Assembly (NCBI RefSeq): GCF_002994445.1
Contig: NZ_MRZJ01000007.1
Span: 42,138-106,137, forward strand
Reading direction: 5' to 3'
Source: Staphylococcus simulans
Lineage (GTDB): Bacteria; Bacillota; Bacilli; Staphylococcales; Staphylococcaceae
Length of the DNA stretch: 64,000 nt
Under the pieces are notes generated by a model. The model was not told the DNA's origin and ran no database searches. It saw nothing but the letters and a program-made list of their open reading frames with translations. Every line of letters begins with the position of its first letter. Positions within the stretch are counted from its first letter, which is position 1. A program made the translations under genes and the position numbers. This document shows positions 1 through 7,433 of this stretch, piece by piece.

Positions 1-270
1 ACGATAATGCGCAAAGTTGAATACAATTTGTCTCATCGGCAATTCTAGTACCTCGCGCATACCCATTAATTCCTCCCAGATTTGAGGGGCATAGAGATTG
101 AATATATCGTGTGTTGCATTGATATCTATATCAAAACGCGGCAGGCGTTTTTTCCATTCTTTTTCTCTGTTTTGCATCAGGCGTGTGGATTGCATCCATT
201 TACCGGTTTCAACGCCTAAATCATAATGCGACCCTTTAAAAGTCATAATATCTGATTGTACCTTTTGCAT
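1..270 (-). CDS. C45-type acyltransferase/peptidase family protein, N-terminal part
   Basis: Partial gene running off the left edge; only the first 90 residues, starting MQKVQSDIMTFKGSHYDLG, are visible. The FKGSHYDLGVETGKWM stretch resembles the N-terminal segment of the C45 family (acyl-CoA:6-aminopenicillanic acid acyltransferase-like, autoprocessed Ntn hydrolases), which precedes the processing cysteine; that cysteine would lie beyond the window, so catalytic competence cannot be judged. A good ribosome-binding site (AAGGAG, reading the minus strand) lies about 10 nt before the ATG. Family assignment rests on a short stretch and is moderately sure; substrate unknown. Confidence 0.6.
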   Translation of the reverse strand, partial: MQKVQSDIMTFKGSHYDLGVETGKWMQSTRLMQNREKEWKKRLPRFDIDINATHDIFNLYAPQIWEELMGMREVLELPMRQIVFNFAHYR

Positions 271-305
271 ATGAAATAACTCCTTAACGTGTTCTTTTAT
301 AGTTT

Positions 306-330
306 GTTACAATAATGTAATTTATTGTTA
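306..330. promoter_or_regulatory. AT-rich dyad between divergent genes, possible operator
   Basis: ACAATAA and TTATTGT face each other across 6 nt at 309-328, upstream of the C45-like gene on the minus strand and of the micro-ORF promoter on the plus strand. An overlapping shorter palindrome TTACAATAATGTAA lies inside. No regulator is recognised; AT-rich DNA makes chance dyads common. Confidence 0.25.
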
Positions 331-331
331 A

Positions 332-361
332 TAGACTTCAGAAATCAATCCGTATTATAAT
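332..361 (+). promoter_or_regulatory. Promoter of a tiny transcription unit
   Basis: TAGACT at 332-337 and TATAAT at 356-361 are separated by 18 nt, a good vegetative sigma-A promoter. It would start a transcript near 368 that ends at the hairpin at 524-554, giving an RNA of roughly 185 nt containing the 20-codon ORF at 443-505. Confidence 0.5.
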
Positions 362-442
362 ATATTTGTAGAGAAAAACCTGTAAATACGGTTTGATAAT
401 GTCACTTGAAACGCAGAGATTTTTCGTTTAGAGGTGATAGTG

Positions 443-505
443 ATGGTGCAAGATTATTATAGCAAAGCATATGCTGTTGTATACAGATGGTGGAGGGGCG
501 CTTGA
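443..505 (+). CDS. 20-aa micro-ORF rich in Tyr and Trp
   Basis: Not a recognised family. ATG at 443 is preceded by GAGGTGAT at 431-438, a proper ribosome-binding site. The 20-residue product MVQDYYSKAYAVVYRWWRGA has four tyrosines and two adjacent tryptophans and a cationic aromatic C-terminus. The unit has its own promoter (332-361) and terminator (524-554). It could be a functional microprotein, a regulatory leader peptide, or a coding illusion on a small RNA. There is no signal peptide or membrane segment. Confidence 0.4.
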   Translation: MVQDYYSKAYAVVYRWWRGA

Positions 506-523
506 ATAATCTTATATTTCCAA

Positions 524-554
524 GGGTTAACCATTTAGTGTTAGCCCTTTTTTT
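524..554 (+). terminator. Rho-independent terminator after the micro-ORF
   Basis: GGGTTAAC pairs with GTTAGCCC (one G-U pair), followed by a run of seven T. Confidence 0.75.
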
Positions 555-675
555 AGTATAATAGAACTTGTATATGCTTGAACATTTTTATTATAGGGTA
601 TATGTTTTAATGACCAATTTAAGTATGCTATCATAAGAGCATGCAGGCGATTATTTTTATAGAGGTGAAATCAAA

Positions 676-849
676 ATGTTAGACTTTATTAAAGGCTTTT
701 TTAAATTCTTCTTTAGTTTAGCACTCATCGTTTCAGTAGTAGTTGGCGTGGGTGTAGCCGTATTCGCTTTCATTTTCAAAAAAGATTTTGAAGATATCGA
801 AAGAAGAACAAAAGAAATTGTTGCTGATATTGAATCAGGCAATAATTAA
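676..849 (+). CDS. Small single-pass membrane protein, 57 aa
   Basis: ATG at 676 follows GAGGTG with 10 nt spacing. The product begins MLDFIKGFFKFFFSLALIV and has one strongly hydrophobic segment at about residues 5-35, then a charged helix (KKDFEDIERRTKEIVADIE). The topology suggests an N-terminal membrane anchor with a cytoplasmic C-terminal helix. I recognise it as a conserved staphylococcal hypothetical but know no function. It is monocistronic: a terminator lies 14 nt downstream and is shared with the convergent yolD gene. Confidence 0.7.
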   Translation: MLDFIKGFFKFFFSLALIVSVVVGVGVAVFAFIFKKDFEDIERRTKEIVADIESGNN

Positions 850-862
850 TGATGATGAATTA

Positions 863-900
863 AAACACTTGCTGGGTGATAATCCAGCAAGTGTTTTTTT
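863..900. terminator. Bidirectional terminator
   Basis: AACACTTGCTGG and CCAGCAAGTGTT form a 12-bp stem with A and T tracts on both sides. It separates the 57-aa membrane gene from the convergent yolD gene; its T tract runs up to the yolD stop codon. Confidence 0.9.
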
Positions 901-1300
901 AGGTTCGGCATAATGTAATTTGAACGATATCCAACAAAGAAAGCTGGATGTGCTGCTGTTTTAAAGTACTGCCGATGAGCAGCTGATCCAGGTAATCAAT
1001 CTTTTTCGGTACCATTTCTAAAGCGCGGATCCAACCGTCTCTGAAATAACGTATTTTAATTGTGCATTGTTCTTGAAAGGCAATATGAATCTGCTGATTC
1101 AATTCATTGATTTGATCCTCAGATAATATAGGACGTTCAATTTTAGTTTGGTCTACCGCATACTGATGCAATCGTTCGAATTGTTCAGGCAAGGTCGCAA
1201 AAGGAGCCCATTTTACCATGCCTCTGCCTACTGGAATATTAGAATCTAATTGACTTCTTGGAATTTTACGATAATCTGTTTCCGTATTTTGTGCTTTCAT
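899..1300 (-). CDS. YolD-like protein, SOS-controlled
   Basis: 133 aa, start ATG at 1300 behind CAGGTG (an upstream in-frame TTG at 1303 is less likely). The sequence IPRSQLDSNIPVGRGMVKWAPFATLPEQFE is typical of the N-terminal half of YolD-like proteins (PF08863). In Firmicutes these often sit beside UmuC/ImuB-type Y-family polymerases and are thought to act with them in DNA-damage tolerance. Here yolD stands alone; the nearest Y-family polymerase is dinB some 31 kb away. Its promoter carries a perfect LexA box in the spacer, which supports a damage-response role. Confidence 0.8.
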   Translation of the reverse strand: MKAQNTETDYRKIPRSQLDSNIPVGRGMVKWAPFATLPEQFERLHQYAVDQTKIERPILSEDQINELNQQIHIAFQEQCTIKIRYFRDGWIRALEMVPKKIDYLDQLLIGSTLKQQHIQLSLLDIVQITLCRT

Positions 1301-1336
1301 CAAATATCACCTGCTTAAGTAGAAGTTGATAATTCC

Positions 1337-1365
1337 ATTATACGAACACTTGTTCGCTTTTTCAA
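1337..1365 (-). promoter_or_regulatory. yolD promoter with LexA (SOS) box in the spacer
   Basis: On the minus strand TTGAAA (1365-1360) and TATAAT (1342-1337) are exactly 17 nt apart. The spacer contains CGAACACTTGTTCG on the plus strand (1343-1356), which matches the Bacillus/Staphylococcus LexA consensus CGAACN4GTTCG. Bound LexA would occlude RNA polymerase, so yolD should be induced by DNA damage. Confidence 0.85.
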
Positions 1366-1467
1366 GTTAAAGTTATATTGTGCGAATAATCACATCACTT
1401 AGACTGTAGGATTATCACTTTTATTTAGAATCCCGTACAATAGTAGGTAATACGAGGAGGTAATAAT

Positions 1468-2502
1468 ATGACGAAATCAGGTTATATTGGATCTTACACT
1501 AAGAAAGATGGTAAAGGAATTTATCGTTTTGTTTTAGATGAAGCAAATGAAAAAGTATCAGAAGTTTCAACAGCTTATGAGATTGAAGCATCAACATTTA
1601 TTACACGCTGCAATCAATTCTTATATGCAATTACAAAAGAAGGCGAACGCTGCGGTGTTGCGAGTTTCAGAGTAGAAAACAACGGTACATTGACACTGTT
1701 GAACAAATGCTTGGATTCAGTAGAAGGTACAGGATGTTATATTTCAGTATCTAATGATGGCGGTTATTTGTTTGAAGCGGTTTATGGTGCAGGGATTATT
1801 CGTTTATATGAATTAGATGCATCGACAGGTGAAGTGGTACGCTTAATCGAAGAATTGAAACATACGTATCCGGTCGGCCCGCATGAACGCCAAGACCACG
1901 CACATGTACACTATGCACAAGAAACACCAGATGGTAAATTTGTAGCAGCATGCGACTTAGGTACAGATAGAATCGTCGCTTACAAATATGATGAAAATGG
2001 TTACGAGGTTGCTGCTGTTTCAGAATTTACTGCAGGACACGGGCCGCGTCACATCGCATTTCACGGTAACGGCAAGTATGCGTATGTAGTGCATGAACTT
2101 TCAAATATTGTGAGTGTCGCAAAATATGTGAACGGTCATTTCGAAGTAGTTAAAGAATATACTACCATTCCAAAAGACTTTGAAGGGGATACAAAATTAG
2201 CAGCAGTACATTTATCACATGACCAGCGCTTCTTATATGTTTCGAACCGCGGCCATGACAGCATCGCTGTATATGAAGTAACAGATGATGGGGATGATTT
2301 AATTCCGGTTGAGATTGTTAAAACAGGCGGAGAATTCCCAAGAGATTTCAATATTTCAGATGATGATCAATTCATCGTATGTGCACATCAAGAAGGTACT
2401 TCTCCAGTCACAGTGCTTAAACGTGATAAAGCAACAGGACGTTTAACATTAACAGATGAGCAGCAACAAGCTGCAGAAGGTGTTTGTGTCATTTTCGACT
2501 AA
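1468..2502 (+). CDS. pgl: Lactonase family beta-propeller (6-phosphogluconolactonase-like)
   Basis: 344 aa, start ATG preceded by GAGGAGG at ideal spacing. Repeated blade-like segments ([63 protein letters not shown]) mark a seven-bladed propeller of the lactonase/YbhE family (PF10282). Members hydrolyse 6-phosphogluconolactone in the oxidative pentose phosphate pathway, supplying NADPH. The [13 protein letters not shown] and SNRGHDS motifs of the family are present. No signal peptide: cytoplasmic. It is a single-gene unit with a terminator 19 nt downstream. The exact substrate is inferred from the family. Confidence 0.82.
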   Translation: MTKSGYIGSYTKKDGKGIYRFVLDEANEKVSEVSTAYEIEASTFITRCNQFLYAITKEGERCGVASFRVENNGTLTLLNKCLDSVEGTGCYISVSNDGGYLFEAVYGAGIIRLYELDASTGEVVRLIEELKHTYPVGPHERQDHAHVHYAQETPDGKFVAACDLGTDRIVAYKYDENGYEVAAVSEFTAGHGPRHIAFHGNGKYAYVVHELSNIVSVAKYVNGHFEVVKEYTTIPKDFEGDTKLAAVHLSHDQRFLYVSNRGHDSIAVYEVTDDGDDLIPVEIVKTGGEFPRDFNISDDDQFIVCAHQEGTSPVTVLKRDKATGRLTLTDEQQQAAEGVCVIFD

Positions 2503-2520
2503 TCCGTCATCAATATATAC

Positions 2521-2552
2521 AACCAGCTCTTTAACAGGGCTGGTTTTAATTT
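2521..2552 (+). terminator. Terminator after the lactonase gene
   Basis: AACCAGC pairs with GCTGGTT around a short loop, followed by a T-rich tract. Confidence 0.75.
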
Positions 2553-2598
2553 TGCCAAAATATAAGAAAATATTATCAAGAAAATTGGAAATATTTAT

Positions 2599-2612
2599 GT
2601 AAACGTTTGCAA
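2599..2612. promoter_or_regulatory. Putative cre (CcpA site) upstream of sdcS
   Basis: TGTAAACGTTTGCA departs from the cre consensus TGWAANCGNTNWCA at one position. It lies about 135 nt before the sdcS start, where carbon-catabolite repression of a dicarboxylate transporter would be expected. Confidence 0.6.
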
Positions 2613-2654
2613 ATTTTGGTTAAATATACGGAAAAATGTGATAAAATTAAAAAT

Positions 2655-2724
2655 AAACATGTTTAGGGGTACTTTAAATTTATATGCAACTTAAATTGTA
2701 TTTTGGTTTAAGGTTAAACATGTT
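2655..2724. repeat. Two copies of TAAACATGTT in the sdcS leader
   Basis: The near-palindrome AAACATGTTT occurs near 2656 and AAACATGTTG near 2715, about 60 nt apart, the second about 20 nt upstream of the sdcS ribosome-binding site. Paired copies suggest an operator, but no regulator is identified. Confidence 0.35.
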
Positions 2725-2744
2725 GAAAATAAGGGGGGATTGTT

Positions 2745-4307
2745 ATGCATCAACAACATAACAGTGATTATCACATTCCAGGACGTCTGACATTCTTTTC
2801 AAAGCAGAAAAAGAATAAGCCGTATAATAAAGGTCAGATGATCGGATTGATTTTGGGACCATTATTATTTGCGTTGATTTTAATGTTTGTACATCCAGAA
2901 GGCTTGCCGTATCAAGGGGTATTCGTTTTAGCAAGTACCGCATGGATTGCAGTATGGTGGATAACAGAAGCGATCCCGATTCCGGCAACCAGTTTAATGC
3001 CGCTGGTATTAATGCCGATAGGGCATGTAATGGATCCGGCAGAAGTCACTTCTGAATACGGAAACGATATTATTTTCTTATTCCTGGGCGGATTCATTCT
3101 TGCGATTGCCATGGAACGTTGGAACTTACATACACGCGTTGCTTTAATTATTATTAATAGTATCGGTACAAGTACAGGTAAGATATTATTAGGCTTTATG
3201 CTCGCAACCGGCGGTTTATCAATGTTCGTCTCAAATACAGCGGCGGTTATGATTATGATACCTATCGGTTTAGCGATTATTTCAGAAGCTAAAGCCTTAA
3301 ATGATGGCGAACACAGTCAAAATAACTTGTCAAAATTCGAGAAATCATTGGTGCTCGCAATCGGCTATGCAGGTACTATCGGTGGTATGGGTACTTTAAT
3401 CGGAACTCCGCCGCTGATTATATTAAAAGGCCAATATAATAGTGCCTTCGGCGAAGAAATCAGTTTTGCGAAGTGGATGATTATCGGTATAACGACGGTC
3501 ATTATCTTATTATTCTTAGCTTGGATTTATTTAAGATTCATTGCCTTTAAACAAGATATGAAGCACCTTCCAGGCGGAGATGATTTAATTAAGACAAAAT
3601 TAAAAGAGTTAGGCAAAATTAGCTATGAAGAAAAAGTGGTCTTCGCTGTCTTTGCGTTAGCCAGTATCTTATGGATTGTACGCGAATTTCTACTGAAACA
3701 ATGGGGACCGACTTCGTTAGTGGAAGATGGGACCATCGCCATGTTCGTTTCTATCTTACTGTTTATTATTCCGACTAAAAATAACACAAAACATAAACGT
3801 ATCATTGATTGGGAAGTCGCCAAAGACTTGCCATGGGGCGTATTAATTCTCTTCGGAGGCGGTTTAGCGTTAGCCAAAGGCATTTCAGAAAGCGGCTTAG
3901 CAAAATGGCTGGGTGGACAATTAACTGCTTTAAACGGTGTAAGTCCATTACTTATCGTTATCGTGATTACGATGTTCGTACTCTTTTTAACCGAAGTAAC
4001 TTCAAACACAGCTACAGCAACTATGATTCTGCCTATTCTTGCGACATTATCTGTAGCAATCGGTGTACATCCGCTATTACTTATGGTACCCGCTGCGATG
4101 GCCGCAAACTGTGCTTACATGATGCCGGTCGGCACACCGCCGAATGCCATTGTCTTCGGTACAGGTTTGATTTCTATTAAGAAAATGGCAAGTGTCGGTT
4201 TCTGGGTCAACTTAATCAGTGCCATTTTAATCATCTTAGTAGTTTACTTCTTAATGCCTTTAGCATTAGGCATCGATGTCAGCCAACCGCTTAAACCATT
4301 GAAGTAA
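2745..4307 (+). CDS. sdcS: Sodium-dependent dicarboxylate symporter SdcS
   Basis: 520 aa, the same length as S. aureus SdcS. DASS/SLC13 family: imports succinate, fumarate and malate with Na+. Visible features are about a dozen hydrophobic segments, the paired signature regions SNTAAVMIMIPIGLA (about residue 165) and TSNTATATMILPILA (about residue 425), each an SNT motif that binds Na+ and substrate carboxylate, and the conserved MPVGTPPNAIVFGTG near the C-terminus. Start ATG follows AAGGGGGG. Likely CcpA-repressed through the upstream cre. No downstream partner: convergent gene and shared terminator follow. Confidence 0.93.
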   Translation: MHQQHNSDYHIPGRLTFFSKQKKNKPYNKGQMIGLILGPLLFALILMFVHPEGLPYQGVFVLASTAWIAVWWITEAIPIPATSLMPLVLMPIGHVMDPAEVTSEYGNDIIFLFLGGFILAIAMERWNLHTRVALIIINSIGTSTGKILLGFMLATGGLSMFVSNTAAVMIMIPIGLAIISEAKALNDGEHSQNNLSKFEKSLVLAIGYAGTIGGMGTLIGTPPLIILKGQYNSAFGEEISFAKWMIIGITTVIILLFLAWIYLRFIAFKQDMKHLPGGDDLIKTKLKELGKISYEEKVVFAVFALASILWIVREFLLKQWGPTSLVEDGTIAMFVSILLFIIPTKNNTKHKRIIDWEVAKDLPWGVLILFGGGLALAKGISESGLAKWLGGQLTALNGVSPLLIVIVITMFVLFLTEVTSNTATATMILPILATLSVAIGVHPLLLMVPAAMAANCAYMMPVGTPPNAIVFGTGLISIKKMASVGFWVNLISAILIILVVYFLMPLALGIDVSQPLKPLK

Positions 4308-4362
4308 TAGAAAATGCACTGATACAATATGCATCAACAAAAAAAGACATATAAGTTAAATG

Positions 4363-4400
4363 AAAAAAGTCAGCCTTATCATCATATAGGGCTGACTTTT
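4363..4400. terminator. Bidirectional terminator between sdcS and the beta-helix gene
   Basis: AAAAGTCAGCC and GGGCTGACTTTT form a strong stem with A/T tracts on both sides. Confidence 0.85.
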
Positions 4401-4423
4401 GTATGTTATTACATTTTTTTATT

Positions 4424-5536
4424 TTAAGATTTAATGCATAGCTGCTGATGATCGACATTGTGCATTTTAATTTGTGCTTTTGTGACTTGGGGTTGGTTGA
4501 AGTAAAGGCCGTTAATATCATTTAAAGTAAATGTATGGGTTGGGTCGAAATGATTTTTTGTAATGAAAACATCTTGATGCTGCGTATTGAAATAGCCGCG
4601 AATGTTAATGGCATCTTTTGTCATTGTACCTTCGAAGCGGTTGTTGATGATATTTAAATCACGTCCGCCTTGAGCGGTAATACGTTGTCCGGTTTGCACA
4701 TCAGCGGTATGTTTATCGTCTTTCGTACCTAAGAAGCGGATACCGCCAGCGCAATCTAAGAAATGGTTATCTACGATATATAAACCGTCTGCTTTAAAAG
4801 GCGTTAAAGCAAAATCTAACGTTTGATGGAAAGTATTGCGATAAATAAAAATATCTTGATAGAACTTGTTATGACGTGTCGCATGAGAGCCGACAGCGCG
4901 GTTCCAGCTGGTAAACCCAGGTGTATCAGAAGGACCGAAATAACATTCTGAAATCATAACGTGACGCGTGATGGTACCGTCTCTTGTTCCGAATTTAGGG
5001 AAAGCACCTGGAACTTGAATGTCTAATTGAATGGCTTCTGAAAAGCCGCGATCTCCATTGATATCAAGGAATCCTTCAAAACTGCATCTGGTAATAATTA
5101 AGTTGTCTACACCGCAAGCATCAATCGCATGTCCGCCGACAACATCTTTGAATCTAATATTATATAAGACCAGGTCGTGTGCATGGCCTAAGCACATTGC
5201 AGTGTTATTGTCAGGGATGCGGCTGCCATTCATATCGAATGTACCGCCGATAATTGTAATATTGCTGTTGCCGTTGTAATGATGATAAAAGCCGTTTCGG
5301 ATACCGTTTTTCAATAAAGCATCTTTGCCTTGGCGTTTAAGTACAGTATCCTCATGCATAAACAACGTAGTGCCTTCATAAATCGTTAATGCACGTTTGA
5401 TATGGAATTCTCCTTTAGGAATAAAGATAATACTTCCAGGATGTTTTTTTGCAAGATTCAACGCGTGTTGAAGTGCTTTAGTGTCTTTATGTTTATGCTT
5501 GCCTGTAAGTCCGAATTCAGTTGGATGGATGATCAT
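4424..5536 (-). CDS. Right-handed parallel beta-helix protein (pectate-lyase-superfamily fold)
   Basis: 370 aa. The start resembles pectate lyase superfamily domains (EFGLTGKHKHKDTKALQHAL, then IIFIPKGEFHIKRALTIYEG). The middle holds regularly spaced beta-helix turns (SNITIIGGTFDMNGS, HDLVLYNIRFKDVVGG, DNLIITRCSFEG, QDIFIYRNTFHQ, DGLYIVDNHFLDC, RDLNIINNRFEG, QDVFITKNHFD). Such folds bind or cleave polysaccharides. There is no signal peptide, lipobox or membrane segment, so as read the protein stays in the cytoplasm. The substrate cannot be named. Ribosome-binding site AGCAGG precedes ATG. Monocistronic. Confidence 0.8.
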   Translation of the reverse strand: MIIHPTEFGLTGKHKHKDTKALQHALNLAKKHPGSIIFIPKGEFHIKRALTIYEGTTLFMHEDTVLKRQGKDALLKNGIRNGFYHHYNGNSNITIIGGTFDMNGSRIPDNNTAMCLGHAHDLVLYNIRFKDVVGGHAIDACGVDNLIITRCSFEGFLDINGDRGFSEAIQLDIQVPGAFPKFGTRDGTITRHVMISECYFGPSDTPGFTSWNRAVGSHATRHNKFYQDIFIYRNTFHQTLDFALTPFKADGLYIVDNHFLDCAGGIRFLGTKDDKHTADVQTGQRITAQGGRDLNIINNRFEGTMTKDAINIRGYFNTQHQDVFITKNHFDPTHTFTLNDINGLYFNQPQVTKAQIKMHNVDHQQLCIKS

Positions 5537-5658
5537 GATTTTGACCTGCTTTCTTAAGATTCTTTTTGATTGAGTGAAAGGGTAGTCGCTCGATAATTTG
5601 CGTGAAGTAGGTTATTCTATTAATTAACAAGATATCACAAAATTGGGGGTAACGCATT

Positions 5659-6210
5659 ATGGCCAATAAAGCCTTGATTGTTGTAGATTATTCATATGAC
5701 TTTGTAGCACCGGATGGTAAATTGACATGCGGTGAACCAGGTCAAGCGATTGATGGATTTATCGCAGAAAGAATGCAAGCGTATGATAAAGAAGGGGACG
5801 CAGTCTTTGTCATGATGGACTTGCATTATGAAGATGACCCGTATCATCCAGAAAGCAAATTATTCCCGCCGCACAATATCGAAGGGACATCAGGAAGGGA
5901 TTTATACGGTAAAGTAAAAGAAGTTTATGCTGACATTAAAGACCATGAACATGTCCATTATTTAGACAAACGCCGTTATGATTCATTCTTTGGTACGCCT
6001 TTAGATAGTTTATTGCGCGAACGCGGCATCACTGAAATTGAAATTGTCGGTGTATGTACGGATATTTGTGTATTGCATACTGCAATTTCCGGTTATAATA
6101 AAGGATACACGATTACTATTCCGACTAAAGGTGTAGCATCCTTTAATCAGGAAGGACATACTTTTGCGCTAGAACATTTTAAAAATGTCTTAGGTGCGAA
6201 GGTAGAATAA
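5659..6210 (+). CDS. pncA: Nicotinamidase (pyrazinamidase) PncA
   Basis: 183 aa isochorismatase-fold hydrolase converting nicotinamide to nicotinate in the NAD salvage cycle. The full active site is visible: catalytic Asp10 (VVDYSYDF), Lys104 (DKRRYDSF) and Cys137 (GVCTDICV); metal-binding Asp54 and His56 (MDLHYED) plus His72. These separate it from generic isochorismatases. Start ATG follows TGGGGGT. The product feeds PncB and NadE, encoded 5-7 kb downstream. ppaC starts 75 nt later and may be co-transcribed. Confidence 0.9.
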   Translation: MANKALIVVDYSYDFVAPDGKLTCGEPGQAIDGFIAERMQAYDKEGDAVFVMMDLHYEDDPYHPESKLFPPHNIEGTSGRDLYGKVKEVYADIKDHEHVHYLDKRRYDSFFGTPLDSLLRERGITEIEIVGVCTDICVLHTAISGYNKGYTITIPTKGVASFNQEGHTFALEHFKNVLGAKVE

Positions 6211-6285
6211 CAGTTAAGAATCGTGATAAAATAGTATTAATTAGATATGAATTACAATAATTAACGACAAGGAGTGTCTCAGGAC

Positions 6286-7212
6286 ATGGAAAGTACTTAC
6301 ATTTTCGGGCATAAAAGTCCAGATACAGACGCAATCAACTCAGCATTAATCATGGCTGAATTCGAAAGATTAAATGGAAACGAATCAGCAAAAGCTTACC
6401 GTTTAGGTGAAGTAGGCGCTGAAACACAATATGCTTTAGATTATTTCAAAGCAGAAGCACCAGAATTATTATCTGATGACTTAACAGGTAAAGACGTTAT
6501 TTTAGTCGACCATAACGAATTCCAGCAAAGTGCTGATTCAATCGAAGGCGCAACTATCCTTCACGTAGTGGATCACCACAGAATTGCGAACTTCCACACA
6601 GCAGGTCCATTATACTATCGTGCTGAACCGCTAGGCTGCACAGCAACAATTCTTTATAAAATGTTCAAAGAAAAAGACTTTGAAATCAAACCGCAAATTG
6701 CTGGTTTAATGTTATCTGCGATTATTTCAGACAGCTTATTATTCAAATCACCGACTTGCACAGAGCAAGATAAAAAAGCTGCAGAAACATTAGCGAAAAT
6801 CGCTGATGTCGATGCACAAGAATATGGTTTGGAAATGTTGAAAGCAGGTGCTTCAACAGTTAATAAATCTGCAGTTGAAATCATCAATGCGGATGCTAAA
6901 TCATTCAATATGGGCGACTACACAGTACGTATCGGCCAAGTGAACACAGTTGACTTAAACGAAATTTTAGGCCGTCAAGCTGAATTAGAACAAGCGATTA
7001 CTGAAACATTAAGCAATGCGGAATATGACATTTTCGTATTAGTTGCGACAGATATCTTAAACAGTGACTCAACAATCTTAGTACTTGGTAAAGACAAAGA
7101 TAAAATTGCGAAAGCATTTGGTGTGGAATTAGATAATAACACTGCATTCTTGCCAGGTGTTGTATCTCGTAAGAAACAAATTGTTCCGCCAATCACTAAC
7201 GAATTATCATAA
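6286..7212 (+). CDS. ppaC: Manganese-dependent inorganic pyrophosphatase PpaC
   Basis: 308 aa; family II (DHH) pyrophosphatase, hydrolysing PPi released by biosynthetic reactions such as the PncB and NadE steps. Motifs: GHKSPDTDAIN near the N-terminus, VDHNE, VVDHHRI, and the C-terminal SRKKQIVPP that binds PPi. The ATG at 6286 is chosen because the ribosome-binding site AAGGAG ends at 6274, where an in-frame GTG (6274) would overlap it; the resulting length agrees with the S. aureus enzyme. Ends in a large hairpin. Confidence 0.95.
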   Translation: MESTYIFGHKSPDTDAINSALIMAEFERLNGNESAKAYRLGEVGAETQYALDYFKAEAPELLSDDLTGKDVILVDHNEFQQSADSIEGATILHVVDHHRIANFHTAGPLYYRAEPLGCTATILYKMFKEKDFEIKPQIAGLMLSAIISDSLLFKSPTCTEQDKKAAETLAKIADVDAQEYGLEMLKAGASTVNKSAVEIINADAKSFNMGDYTVRIGQVNTVDLNEILGRQAELEQAITETLSNAEYDIFVLVATDILNSDSTILVLGKDKDKIAKAFGVELDNNTAFLPGVVSRKKQIVPPITNELS

Positions 7213-7246
7213 GCGTCAATAATATAATCGAATAACTCGAAATTTT

Positions 7247-7322
7247 AACTGGAATGGATTAAGATGATAGGAATGATAACGTTCATTTTTATCATCTCCC
7301 GTTTTCCAGTTTTATTATTTTT
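7247..7322 (+). terminator. Long-stem terminator after ppaC
   Basis: Outer arms AACTGGAA (7247-7254) and TTCCAGTT (7304-7311) enclose inner arms GATGATA and TATCATC, followed by a T-rich stretch. Confidence 0.7.
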
Positions 7323-7433
7323 TCTCACATATGTATAATATAAAAGGTATAGAAATGCATGATTACATTATAAATTTGCGAATCAGGGTAAATGAGTTAT
7401 AAGCAGTTGAATGCGAAAGGAGTTTGAAGTGTA

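Noticed and set aside
657..842. Minus-strand open frame opposite the 57-aa membrane protein
   Set aside because: A shadow of the plus-strand gene, which has a proper start site, hydrophobic segment and terminator.
3809..4180. Open frame inside sdcS in another phase
   Set aside because: Arginine- and cysteine-rich low-plausibility product wholly within a strongly conserved symporter gene.
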